Under the pieces are notes generated by a model. That model ran no database searches. It saw only the letters and a list, made by a program, of their open reading frames with translations, and was not told the DNA's origin. A stretch of DNA of 64,000 nucleotides from Kribbella sp. NBC_01245 (GTDB taxonomy: Bacteria > Actinomycetota > Actinomycetes > Propionibacteriales > Kribbellaceae): NCBI RefSeq assembly GCF_036226525.1, contig NZ_CP108487.1, positions 1,860,001-1,924,000 of the forward strand. The letters are read 5' to 3'. This document shows, piece by piece, positions 33,746-42,588 of the stretch. Positions within the stretch are counted from its first letter, which is position 1, and every line of letters begins with the position of its first letter. The position numbers and the translations under genes are program-made.

Positions 33746-34487
33746 GCATGGTGGTGACGGCAGTGACGCCGATGACGACGATGAGGCCGCGCAAGGCGAG
33801 CGGTGGAAGGCGGCGGCCGTAGCGGCCTCCGATCAGCCCGCCAACGGTCGAACCAAAGGCGATCAGGGCGACCGCGAGCCAATCGACGTCTGCCACAAAG
33901 ATGAACAGGATCGCGGCGACGCCGTTCACGACCGTGGCCAGCACGTTCTTGAGGCCGTTCATGCGTTGCAGGTTCGGGTCGAGGCCGATACCCAGGATCG
34001 CCATCAGCAGCACACCTTGGGCCGCGCCGAAGTAGCCGCCGTACACCCCGGTGACGAAGACCGCCGGAATGACCCACCAGGCGCCACGATGGCCGCCGCC
34101 GTTCGGCAGGTTGATCTTCCGCGACAGCCAGGGCTGCAGCACGACCAGGGTGCAGCCGAGCAGGATGAGGCCGGGAACGATCGCGTCGAAGGCGGATCCG
34201 GGCAGTCTCAGCAGCAGTACTACCCCGACGACTGCCCCGGCGAGCGATGCCGGGACCAGCCGAAGAATGCGACCACGCTGGCCGGACAGCTCACGGCGAT
34301 ACCCGATCACGCCGGCCGCCGTACCGGGCGCGAGGCCGATGGTGTTGCTCACGTTCGCCAGCACCGGCGGTAGACCGGCCGCCAGCAACGCGGGGAAGGT
34401 GAGCAGAGTGCCCGATCCCACGACCGCGTTGATGGTGCCCGCGCCGAGCCCGGCAGCCAGCACGAGGACCGCCTCGAACCATGTCAT
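33738..34487 (-). CDS. TauE/SafE-family membrane transporter
   Basis: 249 aa, seven to eight hydrophobic segments. The repeated family motif GxGxxNxxVGxGT-L appears as GLGAGTINAVVGSGTLLTFPALL at the N-terminus, with GxYGGYFGAAQGVLL in the second half. These proteins export sulfite, sulfoacetate or other small organosulfur anions. No sulfur gene is adjacent; the molybdo-oxidoreductase is 12 kb away and no link is implied. Confidence 0.9.
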   Translation of the reverse strand: MTWFEAVLVLAAGLGAGTINAVVGSGTLLTFPALLAAGLPPVLANVSNTIGLAPGTAAGVIGYRRELSGQRGRILRLVPASLAGAVVGVVLLLRLPGSAFDAIVPGLILLGCTLVVLQPWLSRKINLPNGGGHRGAWWVIPAVFVTGVYGGYFGAAQGVLLMAILGIGLDPNLQRMNGLKNVLATVVNGVAAILFIFVADVDWLAVALIAFGSTVGGLIGGRYGRRLPPLALRGLIVVIGVTAVTTMLI

Positions 34488-34558
34488 CGTCGTCAGACTC
34501 TACGCACCTGGACAGCGATTTCCTTATCGGTCTCGTCACTCGGATCGCAGGGTGTTGG

Positions 34559-34610
34559 TCACACCACAGCGCCCGGCACCTCGAAGGAGGCACCGGGCGC
34601 TGTGGTGTGA
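34559..34610 (-). terminator. Strong hairpin terminator after the SPFH operon
   Basis: An 18-bp perfect stem (34559-34576 with 34593-34610, containing CACCACAGCGCCCGG) with a 16-nt loop sits 2 bp beyond the SPFH stop codon. No T-run follows. It most likely ends the NfeD-SPFH-SPFH transcript. Confidence 0.75.
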
Positions 34611-34612
34611 AC

Positions 34613-35737
34613 TCAGACCTGGTCTTGTGGAGGTGTTGCCGGCGGGATCGGCTTGCCCGAACCGACCGCCGCCTTCTGCGCGGCGGCGATCGCCTCCTGT
34701 ACGGCGTTGTCCGCCTCGGCGACGGCCTGGTCCGGCGCGGCTCCGCTCTCGACCTCGGGCGTCGACGCCGGGCTCTCGAGCTCGGGCTCCGGGAACGGGC
34801 CTTCGGCCTTCTGCGGGATACCGGCGATCTGGCCGACGGCACTGCCGAGGCCTTCCATCGCCTTGCCGATCTCGCTCGGGATGATCCACAGCTTGTTCGA
34901 GTCGCCCTGGGCGATCGACGGCAGCATCTGCAGGTACTGGTAGGCGAGCAGACCCTGGTCCGGCTTGCCCGCGTGGATCGCGTTGAAGACGGTCGTGATG
35001 GCCTGCGCCTCACCCTGCGCCTTCAGGATCCGGGCCTCCCGCTCGGCCTGCGCGCGCAGGATGCGGGACTCCCGGTCACCCTGGGCGGTCAGAATGGCCG
35101 ACTGCTTCTGGCCTTCCGCCGAGAGCACGGCCGACTGGCGCATACCTTCGGCGGTGAGGATCGCGGCGCGCTTGTCCCGGTCGGCGCGCATCTGCTTCTC
35201 CATCGAGTCCTGGATGGAGGGAGGCGGGTCGATCGAACGCAGCTCGACCCGGTTGACCCGGATACCCCACTTGCCAGTGGCCTCGTCGAGCACGTAGCGC
35301 AGCTTCTCGTTGATCTCCTCGCGACTGGTCAGAGTCTGCTCGAGGTCCATGCCACCGATGATGTTTCGCAGCGTCGTCATGGTCAGCTGCTCGATGGCCT
35401 GGATGTAGTTGGAGATCTCGTACGTCGCGCGAACCGGGTCGTTGACCTGGAAGTAGATGACGGAGTCGATCGACACCATCAGGTTGTCCTCGGTGATGAC
35501 ACCCTGCGGTGGGAACGCGACGACCTGCTCGCGCATATCGATGGTGTAGCGAACCTTGTCGACGAACGGCATCAACAGGTTCAGGCCGGGCTGCAAGCCG
35601 ACCTTGAACTTGCCGAACCGCTCCACGATGCCGACCGTCTGCTGCTGCACCACCCGGACGGATTTGATCAAGGTCACGATCACCAGAATGGCGATCAGTG
35701 CCAGGATGACGATGAACGCCTCCACGAAGTCCTCCAA
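34613..35737 (-). CDS. SPFH/stomatin-like membrane-associated protein (QmcA type)
   Basis: 374 aa. One N-terminal membrane helix (FIVILALIAILVIVTLI), then an SPFH/Band-7 domain (QQQTVGIVERFGKFKVGLQPGLN), a long Ala/Glu-rich coiled coil (RAQAEREARILKAQGEAQAITTVFNAI), the PLAYQYLQMLP-type helix here as QGLLAYQYLQMLPSIAQG, and an acidic Ala/Pro tail. Such proteins form large membrane cages or flotillin-like domains that regulate proteases or fluidity. Third gene of the operon after NfeD and a shorter SPFH protein. Confidence 0.92.
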   Translation of the reverse strand: MEDFVEAFIVILALIAILVIVTLIKSVRVVQQQTVGIVERFGKFKVGLQPGLNLLMPFVDKVRYTIDMREQVVAFPPQGVITEDNLMVSIDSVIYFQVNDPVRATYEISNYIQAIEQLTMTTLRNIIGGMDLEQTLTSREEINEKLRYVLDEATGKWGIRVNRVELRSIDPPPSIQDSMEKQMRADRDKRAAILTAEGMRQSAVLSAEGQKQSAILTAQGDRESRILRAQAEREARILKAQGEAQAITTVFNAIHAGKPDQGLLAYQYLQMLPSIAQGDSNKLWIIPSEIGKAMEGLGSAVGQIAGIPQKAEGPFPEPELESPASTPEVESGAAPDQAVAEADNAVQEAIAAAQKAAVGSGKPIPPATPPQDQV

Positions 35738-35845
35738 CTCAAAAGCCTCTGAGAACCGACAGTCTTTCCTATCGACGGGCCAGCGACCACCGTGGTTCCT
35801 TACGATCCGGCTACAGGTCTCGGCTCGTTGGGTTAGCTCGTCGCG

Positions 35846-36367
35846 TCAGCTTGTTGGTGCCGACGGCAACTTGGCTCGCTCTACGGACGGTACGTCGACC
35901 TCGGCGATTCGCAATCCCCACGCCGTCGCGGGCTGCACGAGTGCCTCGGCGATGGCCGTCCGGATCCGGCCACGCCCGGCCAGCGCGCCGTACTCGTCGA
36001 GTGTGCCGACAACCTGCCGGGCCGCGATCGTAGCCACCTGCTCGAGGCCTTGGTGGAAGTTCGCTATCTCGTAGACGGCCTTAGGCGCGTCGATGACCTG
36101 GAAGTGGATGACGGGTTCGATCTCCACCCAGGTGCCTTCGTTGTTGGCCAGCGGTATCTTCGGCATGCGGAGCACCATCGGCTGCAGGCTGACGCGATGC
36201 GCGACCTTGTCCACAAAGGGAATCCGGAAGGCCAGGCCCGGTTGCAACGCGGTCTGGAATTTGCCGAGTCGCTCGACCAATGCGACGGTGTTCGGCGGGA
36301 CGCGGGTGATGGACGCCGCGACCAGCACGAGCACCAGCAGGACGAGCACGACGATTGCCGTCAGCAC
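35846..36367 (-). CDS. Short SPFH-domain protein lacking the coiled coil
   Basis: 173 aa. One membrane helix and the SPFH core (VPPNTVALVERLGKFQTALQPGLAFRIPFVD) align with the neighbouring full-length protein, but the chain stops right after the domain (AEVDVPSVERAKLPSAPTS). The oligomerising coiled coil is missing. A stop codon rather than a frameshift ends it, and the 108 bp downstream do not encode the missing part in an obvious way. It may cap or dilute hetero-oligomers with the long partner. It starts 3 bp after the nfeD stop. Confidence 0.85.
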   Translation of the reverse strand: MLTAIVVLVLLVLVLVAASITRVPPNTVALVERLGKFQTALQPGLAFRIPFVDKVAHRVSLQPMVLRMPKIPLANNEGTWVEIEPVIHFQVIDAPKAVYEIANFHQGLEQVATIAARQVVGTLDEYGALAGRGRIRTAIAEALVQPATAWGLRIAEVDVPSVERAKLPSAPTS

Positions 36368-36370
36368 GGA

Positions 36371-36853
36371 TCAGCCAAGCTCGGGATGGGTCGGCGGCAG
36401 GTCACCGATCGGATAGACCACCGCGGTAGCGCCGTCGATCGCCATCACCTCGACGCGCGTGCCGGCGGGAATCGTCGCGGTCTCGTCGTACGGCCGGGCC
36501 GTCCACAGCTCACCACCGAGCCGGATCGAGCCGACGGCGTCCGGGTGGATCTCCTTCACGACCACGCCGCTGCGGCCGATCTCGTGCGCGCTGCCGGTCT
36601 TCAACTCGCCGTGATGGTGCAACTTCTTCACCAGCAAGGGCCTGATCGCGCCCAGCATCGCGGCCGCGGTGATGATGCCGAGGACGATCTGCAGCCAGAC
36701 CAGGCCGGGAAAGAGCACCGCGACGCCGGTGGCGGCCAAGGCGCCCGCGGCGATCATCAGCAGGGTGAAATCCAGGGTCGCGAGCTCAGCGAGGGCAAGC
36801 GCGGCCGCGATGGCGGCCCAGATCGCCCACGGGTTATCTCCCAGCCAATTCAT
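36371..36853 (-). CDS. NfeD-family membrane protein
   Basis: 160 aa with three or four membrane helices (LALAELATLDFTLLMIAAGALAATGVAVLF and after) and a C-terminal OB-fold (HEIGRSGVVVKEIHPDAVGSIRLGGELWTARPYDE). NfeD proteins pair with SPFH proteins, as seen here: it is the first gene of the three-gene NfeD-SPFH-SPFH operon. The short form lacks the ClpP-like protease domain. Role: assembly of membrane microdomains, by family. Confidence 0.92.
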   Translation of the reverse strand: MNWLGDNPWAIWAAIAAALALAELATLDFTLLMIAAGALAATGVAVLFPGLVWLQIVLGIITAAAMLGAIRPLLVKKLHHHGELKTGSAHEIGRSGVVVKEIHPDAVGSIRLGGELWTARPYDETATIPAGTRVEVMAIDGATAVVYPIGDLPPTHPELG

Positions 36854-36958
36854 GCCGCCAGACTAGCCGGGTTCCGGTCCGCCGAGCCCCCCTCAAACGG
36901 CGCGGCGCCGTACGTCGGGAAGTCTTTAGACAGCGCGGGCGTCGTACGGCGGAGTGGT

Positions 36959-37741
36959 CTAGACGGCGCGGGCGGAGTAGCGGTCGTTCGCGTACTCCAG
37001 GGCCAACGACAGGCCGAACGTCTCGCTGAGGGTCTGCGAGGTCAGCGCCTGGTCCATCGGGCCGGCCGAGACGACCTTGCCCTCCTTGAGCAGCAGAGCA
37101 TGCGTGAAGCCCGGCGGGATCTCCTCGACGTGGTGCGTGACCAGCACCATCGCGGGCGCGCCGTCGGCCGTCGCGATACTCGACAGCGACCGGACCAGCT
37201 GCTCGCGGCCGGCCAGGTCGAGCCCCGCGGCCGGTTCGTCGAGCAGCATCAACTCGGGATCGGTCATCAGGGCGCGAGCGATCTGGACGCGTTTGCGCTC
37301 GCCCTCCGACAAGGTGCCGAACGTGCGCTCGGCGAGATGCCCGATGCCGAGATCCTTCAGCAGACTCGCGGCCCGCTCGTGGTCCAGCTCGTCGTACTCC
37401 TCGCGCCAACGACCAAGCACGGCGTACGACGCGGAGACCACGACGTCGGCCACGCGCTCGGACTTCGGCAAGCGATCGGCGAGGGCGGCACTGGTGAGGC
37501 CGATCCGCGGACGCAACTCGAACACGTCGACCGTGCCGAGTACATCGCCGAGCAGCCCGGCAACCCCTGTAGTCGGGTGGATCTGGGCCGCGAGCACCTG
37601 CAGCAACGTGGTCTTGCCGGCGCCATTCGGCCCGATCACGACCCATCGATCGGCCTCGTCGACCGTCCAGTCGATGCCGTCCACCAAGTGCGAGCCGCCC
37701 CGCACCACCGAGACACCCGCCAGCTCCACCACCGAAGTCAT
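36959..37741 (-). CDS. ABC transporter ATP-binding protein (stand-alone)
   Basis: 260 aa single ATPase domain: Walker A GPNGAGKTT, signature LSEGERKRVQIARAL, Walker B LMLLDEPAAGLD, and a switch His in LVTHHVEE. It resembles the YlmA/MolC-like group in which no permease gene is linked; none is adjacent here. Start set at the ATG 37741 (MTSVVELAGVSVVRGG); the frame extends to 37777. It is divergent, with about 65 bp, from the unknown gene at 37807. The substrate is unknown. Confidence 0.9.
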   Translation of the reverse strand: MTSVVELAGVSVVRGGSHLVDGIDWTVDEADRWVVIGPNGAGKTTLLQVLAAQIHPTTGVAGLLGDVLGTVDVFELRPRIGLTSAALADRLPKSERVADVVVSASYAVLGRWREEYDELDHERAASLLKDLGIGHLAERTFGTLSEGERKRVQIARALMTDPELMLLDEPAAGLDLAGREQLVRSLSSIATADGAPAMVLVTHHVEEIPPGFTHALLLKEGKVVSAGPMDQALTSQTLSETFGLSLALEYANDRYSARAV

Positions 37742-37806
37742 GGACCAAAACCTACGGGGTCGCCTCCATCCACTCACAGGAGGGCCGCGCGGTTGGCCGG
37801 GATGAG

Positions 37807-38559
37807 ATGATCTCCGACGTGCTGACCACTGCTGCCTCGGTGCGTTTCACCGTCTGGACCAACGCGATGCTGACCGGTGCCTGCGACCCGGACACGGCCG
37901 CGCGAAAGATCCTCGGCGACGACGTCGGCCACCACGTCTCCGGACTCGCGGCCCACCCCACCCCCGCGACGTTGCCGGTGGCCCTCAACCTCATCCGTAC
38001 GGCGGGCGCGACCGAGGCCTACCTCGCCCTCCCCGTGGCAGGCGACCCGATCGGCCTCGCAGGCCCGGCGCCCTTCAACGAGGCGGCGCTCGAATCTGGC
38101 GAAGCCGTCGTAGTCGCAGGCGCCTCAATCGGCCTGATCCCCGCGTACGTCGGCCCAGCCGTCCAGTGGACCGTCATGCCGGCAACCGCCCCACCTCCCC
38201 CGGACCTAGGCGAGGCCGACCGCGCCCTGCGCCTGGCGCTAATCGACGCAGCGGAATCCCTAGCCGCCCTAGACGTCGCGAAATGGAAACCCGAGATCGC
38301 GGACGCCCTGCTCGACATCCGCAAAATCGGCCGCAGCGACGGCGACGACCTCGCCCCCGGCTACGAACCACGCGCCGTCAAGGCCGCCGCAACCGCCCGC
38401 CGCTGCCTAGCCATCGCCGAGGCCGCGCTAGAGGACGACGGCGCCGCCATCACCCGAGTCGACGCCGACGCCCGCCGCCACGCCGTACTAGCCCTAGCCT
38501 CCGCCGCCCGCCGCGCCCTAGTAGCCGCCTGCAGCCCACCCGTACCCAACCTCCGCTGA
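37807..38559 (+). CDS. Hypothetical protein, Ala-rich
   Basis: 250 aa, not recognised beyond being a type common in actinobacteria. No signal peptide or membrane helix. The first half looks like a folded alpha/beta domain (TVWTNAMLTGACDPDTAARKI, then LALPVAGDPIGLAG), and the last 100 residues are Ala-rich helices. The 3' half uses the normally rare CTA codon repeatedly, which is unusual for this GC-rich window. It starts 65 bp from the divergent ABC ATPase. Confidence 0.7.
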   Translation: MISDVLTTAASVRFTVWTNAMLTGACDPDTAARKILGDDVGHHVSGLAAHPTPATLPVALNLIRTAGATEAYLALPVAGDPIGLAGPAPFNEAALESGEAVVVAGASIGLIPAYVGPAVQWTVMPATAPPPPDLGEADRALRLALIDAAESLAALDVAKWKPEIADALLDIRKIGRSDGDDLAPGYEPRAVKAAATARRCLAIAEAALEDDGAAITRVDADARRHAVLALASAARRALVAACSPPVPNLR

Positions 38560-38744
38560 CTCGGCCGGGGACGCGGCGCAGCTGGGCGTTCGACGTGCTG
38601 TACGGCTAGGGATTTCGGTGGCGCGGTGGACGCGGATTGGCGGTATCGTTCGAAGTGTCACACCGCTGAATTTCGGAGCGGCGTGTTCGCTTGCCCTAGA
38701 CCCCGGCGGCGCTCAACGGAGTGCCTATTGCAGGGAGTCGGGCC

Positions 38745-39530
38745 GTGTCTCTCACACGCACTGAAGACCATCAGCCGCTGGTCGCCGATAGTTACCGCGA
38801 CAGTTCCGGTACCCCAGAGGCGGACGTGATGGTAGCTGCCGGGTTCGCGCAGCTGGCAGTGGAGCTGTACGACGCGGCAGACATGGCTGAAACGGTGGAC
38901 CGGGTACTGCAGTACGCGCTGCGGGCCACCGGATGCGATTGCGCCGGAGTAGTCATGGCTCACCGCGGGACGGGCCTGCAGACGGTCGGCGTCACGGACC
39001 GGCGGGGGCAGCAGGCCGACCGGTTGCAGCTGCAGTACGGCGAGGGCCCGTGTGTGCCGGTGAACTGGGAGCACCACACCGTCTTGGTCTGCGACACCGC
39101 TGTCGACGGCCGGTGGCCGCGGTGGAGTCCAGAGGTAGCCGAGCTCGGTCTGCGCAGCGTGCTCACAGTCTGGCTCTTCACTACCCGGTCAACCCTGGGC
39201 GCGCTGAACCTGTATGGGATCCACCCTGGCCAGTTCAGCGCCGTCGACGAGACCAACGCGCGCCTGTTGGCCCGGCACGCCTCGGTCGCGGTCGCAACCG
39301 TCCGGGAGGCATCGACTTTGGCGCAGGCGGTGGCGGCCCGCACGCTCATCGGCCAGGCTCAGGGCCTGTTGATGGAGCGGTTCGCGATCGACGCCGACCA
39401 GGCGTTCGCGGTGCTGCGCCGCTATTCGCAAGACAACAACGTCAAGCTACGGATTGTCGCGGACGAGTTGGTCAGCACCCGTCGGCTCCCACCAGAGCAC
39501 CAGCCGGTACCGCCAACGGACCTCCGGTGA
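38745..39530 (+). CDS. GAF-ANTAR regulator 1
   Basis: 261 aa. An N-terminal GAF sensor domain (AVELYDAADMAETVDRVLQYALRATGCDCAGVVM...LGALNLYG) is followed by a C-terminal ANTAR RNA-binding domain (VAARTLIGQAQGLLMERFAIDADQAFAVLRRYSQDNNVKLRIVADELV). ANTAR proteins bind paired RNA stem-loops and prevent transcription termination. GTG 38745 is chosen because GGGAG lies 8 bases upstream; another GTG at 38721 is possible. First of three tandem paralogues on one strand. The signal for the GAF domain is unknown. Confidence 0.88.
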   Translation: MSLTRTEDHQPLVADSYRDSSGTPEADVMVAAGFAQLAVELYDAADMAETVDRVLQYALRATGCDCAGVVMAHRGTGLQTVGVTDRRGQQADRLQLQYGEGPCVPVNWEHHTVLVCDTAVDGRWPRWSPEVAELGLRSVLTVWLFTTRSTLGALNLYGIHPGQFSAVDETNARLLARHASVAVATVREASTLAQAVAARTLIGQAQGLLMERFAIDADQAFAVLRRYSQDNNVKLRIVADELVSTRRLPPEHQPVPPTDLR

Positions 39531-39589
39531 CCACCTGATCGATGAGTTGGCCTTGGTTGGCGGTGCGAAGCGGGAGGCGGTGTGGTCAG

Positions 39590-40306
39590 GTGTCATCGAT
39601 ACGGGTTCGGCAGATCCTGGCCGACGTCATGGCCGGCGAAGAAGACGGACTTCCGGAGCGACTGTGCCGTGCTTGTGCTGTGGCGATACCGGTCACTGGA
39701 GTGGGGTTGGCGTTGATGACCCCGGCAGGTCACGGCGGCAGCATCACGACTACGGACGGTGCAGCTGCGGTGATGGAGGACCTCCAGCAGACCTTGGGTG
39801 AGGGGCCGTGTATGGATGCCTCCCGGGACGGGCGGCCGGTGTTGCAGTCCGATCTGGCCGTCACGGGGATGTCTCGGTGGCCGAGCTTCACCGCCTGCGC
39901 ACTCGAGGCGGGGATCGCCGCCGTCTTCGCGTTCCCGTTGCAGGTCGGGGCGATCCGGCTGGGGCTGCTCAACCTGTACCGCCACACGACCGGTTCGCTG
40001 GACAGGCACCAGCTGGCCGAGGCGCTGGCCTTCGCGGAGGCCGCGACCACGATGTTGTTGCGCCTGCAGGACAAGAGACCGTCGGGCCAGCCGCTGCACC
40101 CCCGGCTGGCCGAGGCCGTCGGGAGCCGCCGTGAGATTCATCAGGCGACTGGGATGATCACGGTGCAAGCGGCGGTCGGACTGGCCGAGGCGCTGCTGCT
40201 GCTACAGGCCCACGCCTATAGCAGCGAACGTCCACTGATCGACGTGGCCAAGGACGTGGTCGCCCGGCGACTACGCTTCGCGCCCGAAGACGATCATCAT
40301 GAATAG
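39590..40306 (+). CDS. GAF-ANTAR regulator 2
   Basis: 238 aa. GAF domain with GGSITTTDGAAAVMEDLQQTLGEGPCMDASRDGRPVL, then a C-terminal ANTAR domain (GSRREIHQATGMITVQAAVGLAEALLLLQAHAYSSERPLIDVAKDVV). The GAF domain keeps the GEGPC-D segment typical of the mycobacterial/streptomycete group. The start is uncertain: GTG 39590 has a distant GGGAGG, and the ATG at 39542 has none. It lies 59 bp after the first paralogue. The three copies are diverged, so they are not a recent duplication. Confidence 0.82.
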   Translation: MSSIRVRQILADVMAGEEDGLPERLCRACAVAIPVTGVGLALMTPAGHGGSITTTDGAAAVMEDLQQTLGEGPCMDASRDGRPVLQSDLAVTGMSRWPSFTACALEAGIAAVFAFPLQVGAIRLGLLNLYRHTTGSLDRHQLAEALAFAEAATTMLLRLQDKRPSGQPLHPRLAEAVGSRREIHQATGMITVQAAVGLAEALLLLQAHAYSSERPLIDVAKDVVARRLRFAPEDDHHE

Positions 40307-40351
40307 GGAGCACCCGGTCACCGGTCACGAAATATCAGGAAAGAGATTGCC

Positions 40352-41086
40352 ATGAGCAGGGAGCAGCGATTGGCCGGCGTGTTCGTCGAGCTCGCGGACA
40401 CCCTCGTCGCCGATTTCGACGTGATCGACTTTCTGCACACGCTGACCGAACGCAGCGTCGAACTGCTGCAGGCCGACGCGGCCGGTCTGATCCTCGTCGA
40501 CTCGCAGGGCGGGCTGCAGGTGCTGGCGTCAACCACCGACCAGGCCCGGGTGCTGGAGCTGTTCGAGCTGCAAGCCTCCGAGGGGCCCTGTCTGGATTGC
40601 TTCACCACCGCGCAGCCGGTGGTGAACATCGACCTGGTCGAGGTCGAGGCCCGCTGGCCGCGCTTCCATGCCGCGACCACCGCGGCCGGTTTCCGGTCCG
40701 TGCATGCTCTACCGCTGCGGCTGCGCGGTCAGGTCATCGGGGCCATGAACCTGTTCTGCCGGGACCAGTCCAGCCTCAGCGACGACGACCTCGCGGTGGG
40801 CCAGGCTTTGTCGGACGTCGCCACCATCGGTCTACTGCAGGAACGCACCGTGCGCCACGGCGAGATCGTCGCCGAACAACTCCAAGTGGCGCTGAACAGC
40901 CGCATCCTGATCGAACAGGCCAAAGGAGTGCTGGCCGAGCGAACCGGGGTCGGCGTGGACGCGGCCTTCGCCGTGCTGCGCGCCTACGCGCGCCACAACG
41001 GACACAAGCTCAGTGCGGTCGCCGCCGCAGTGATCGACGGCTCCCTGGACGGGGCGATGTCGCAGTCCCTCGGGCAAAGCAAGTAG
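40352..41086 (+). CDS. GAF-ANTAR regulator 3
   Basis: 244 aa, the clearest of the three: GAF (FDVIDFLHTLTERSVELLQADAAGLILVD...EGPCLDCFTTAQPVVNIDL...VIGAMNLFCRD) and ANTAR (ALNSRILIEQAKGVLAERTGVGVDAAFAVLRAYARHNGHKL). An AGGAAAGAG site lies upstream of the ATG. All three probably share one transcript of 2.3 kb. No ANTAR target hairpins could be assigned. Confidence 0.92.
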   Translation: MSREQRLAGVFVELADTLVADFDVIDFLHTLTERSVELLQADAAGLILVDSQGGLQVLASTTDQARVLELFELQASEGPCLDCFTTAQPVVNIDLVEVEARWPRFHAATTAAGFRSVHALPLRLRGQVIGAMNLFCRDQSSLSDDDLAVGQALSDVATIGLLQERTVRHGEIVAEQLQVALNSRILIEQAKGVLAERTGVGVDAAFAVLRAYARHNGHKLSAVAAAVIDGSLDGAMSQSLGQSK

Positions 41087-41123
41087 CGACGAGCTGCTGA
41101 GCCCGGCGCGCCACCGGCCGTGG

Positions 41124-41957
41124 TCAGTGTTTGGCGTTGCGGGACCAAACGAAGCAATAGACGCCGAAGGCGGCGATGCCCAGTGCGGTCATGGTGAGGA
41201 GTACCCGGCCGTATGGCTGGTCTCGCAGCATGCGTAGCGCAGGGTCGAGCCCGCCGGCCTTTCTCGAGTCGTGGGCGAGCGCGGCCCAACCGAACAAGGC
41301 GCCGACGATCCCGAGCGCGACGCCCTTGGCTGCGTAGCCGACGCGTCCGAGAACGATGGTGCCCGACCCGACGCCGCTGGTCAGGTCGTCGGTGAACTTC
41401 GCGGTGGCCGCCTTATACAGGTGGCGGACACCGATCGCGAGGATCACCAGCCCGACGCCGGCGACCAAGATCCGGCCGAACGGCGCCGCCATCAGCCTGG
41501 CGGTAGCAGATTTCTCATTGCCGCCACTCGATGATCCAGTGGCCATCATGGCCGCGCTGACACCGATCGCCAGGTAGACCGCCGCACGCCCGAGCGACGA
41601 CAACTGCTTGCCGACCCGGTCCTTGCCCTGCTTGTCGCGGTGCCCGACCGTAGCCTCGACCAGCTGCCAGACCACCAGCGCGAACAGACCGACCGCGACC
41701 ACCCACAGCAGTACACCGCCGAACGGCTTGCTGGCGAGCTCTTCCAGCGCACCCTGTTGGGAGGCCTTCTCGTTGGTACGCCCCCACGCCAACTGGCCGG
41801 CAATCCACGCAATCAGAAGGTGCACCACGCCGTAGGCGATCAGGCCGACGGTGACCAGCCCCCGGTAGACGCCGCTCCGCTGCGCCTTGCCGCCAACCTG
41901 TTCGATCTTGTCGCCCGCGGCCCGCGCCGCACCGCCGGCAGAATCGCCTGAAGTCAT
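41124..41957 (-). CDS. DUF1206 membrane protein
   Basis: 277 aa with three repeated two-helix units, each about 70-80 residues and each beginning with a R-x-G-Y-x-A-x-G/V-like segment (RGLVTVGLIAYGVVHLLIA, LGRAAVYLAIGVSAAMMAT, LGRVGYAAKGVALGIVGAL). This internal triplication is typical of DUF1206. Function unknown. It is convergent with the third GAF-ANTAR gene and precedes no co-directional partner closely. Confidence 0.85.
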   Translation of the reverse strand: MTSGDSAGGAARAAGDKIEQVGGKAQRSGVYRGLVTVGLIAYGVVHLLIAWIAGQLAWGRTNEKASQQGALEELASKPFGGVLLWVVAVGLFALVVWQLVEATVGHRDKQGKDRVGKQLSSLGRAAVYLAIGVSAAMMATGSSSGGNEKSATARLMAAPFGRILVAGVGLVILAIGVRHLYKAATAKFTDDLTSGVGSGTIVLGRVGYAAKGVALGIVGALFGWAALAHDSRKAGGLDPALRMLRDQPYGRVLLTMTALGIAAFGVYCFVWSRNAKH

Positions 41958-41997
41958 GTCAACCCACTCACCGGTCGAAGGGATGCACAGCTGAGAT

Positions 41998-42390
41998 TCA
42001 CTGACGCTGTCGGCGGTCGCGGACCAGCTTGCGCAGCTGGGTCACGCGTGCGGTGCCGACCACCATGGCAACGACTCCGACGCCGACGCCCGCGATCAGC
42101 AGCGCCAGCGCCAGCGGCACGGACCCGTTCATCCACAGGAAGCTGACTTCGACGCGGCGGGTGTTCTGCAGCATGAAGATGATCAACACCACGAGGGTCA
42201 GCACGGCCGCGCAGATCCCGACCCAGGCGCCACCCATGCGAGTGCGGGGCACCGGGCTCGCCGGCGTCATGGTTGATGAGGGCTTGGCCGGGTCGATCGT
42301 CTCAGGTTTCGGAGCGCCGGCCACCGCGGGATCAGGAACCGTCGGTGACGTACCGGTGTGCGAGCTACGAGTGCGACGCAAGACGGACAT
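41998..42390 (-). CDS. LapA/DUF1049-family two-helix membrane protein
   Basis: About 130 aa: a disordered Pro/Thr-rich N-terminus, then two membrane helices (VGICAAVLTLVVLIIFMLQNTRRVEVSFLWM and PLALALLIAGVGVGVVAMVVG) with the QNTRRVEVSFLW loop typical of LapA-domain proteins, and a basic C-terminus. ATG 42390 is chosen for its GGGAGA site; the frame begins at 42426. Related proteins help assemble lipopolysaccharide in Gram-negatives, but their actinobacterial role is unknown. Confidence 0.82.
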   Translation of the reverse strand: MSVLRRTRSSHTGTSPTVPDPAVAGAPKPETIDPAKPSSTMTPASPVPRTRMGGAWVGICAAVLTLVVLIIFMLQNTRRVEVSFLWMNGSVPLALALLIAGVGVGVVAMVVGTARVTQLRKLVRDRRQRQ

Positions 42391-42588
42391 GACGTCTCCC
42401 ATGGAGGGAGCCGGTGTGGCAGGCATCTCAGGAGTGGGATGTCGTCGGTCCCGGACACCCCGATCCTACGCCCGTTGAGACGCGGGGTCCGGCGGGTGAA
42501 CGGGGCACGAAATTCTGGTGCCCGAGTGTTGAGATGGCGGGTCCGGTGGGCGGACCAGAACCGGGGCTTCGGTAGATTCAGGTATGCC

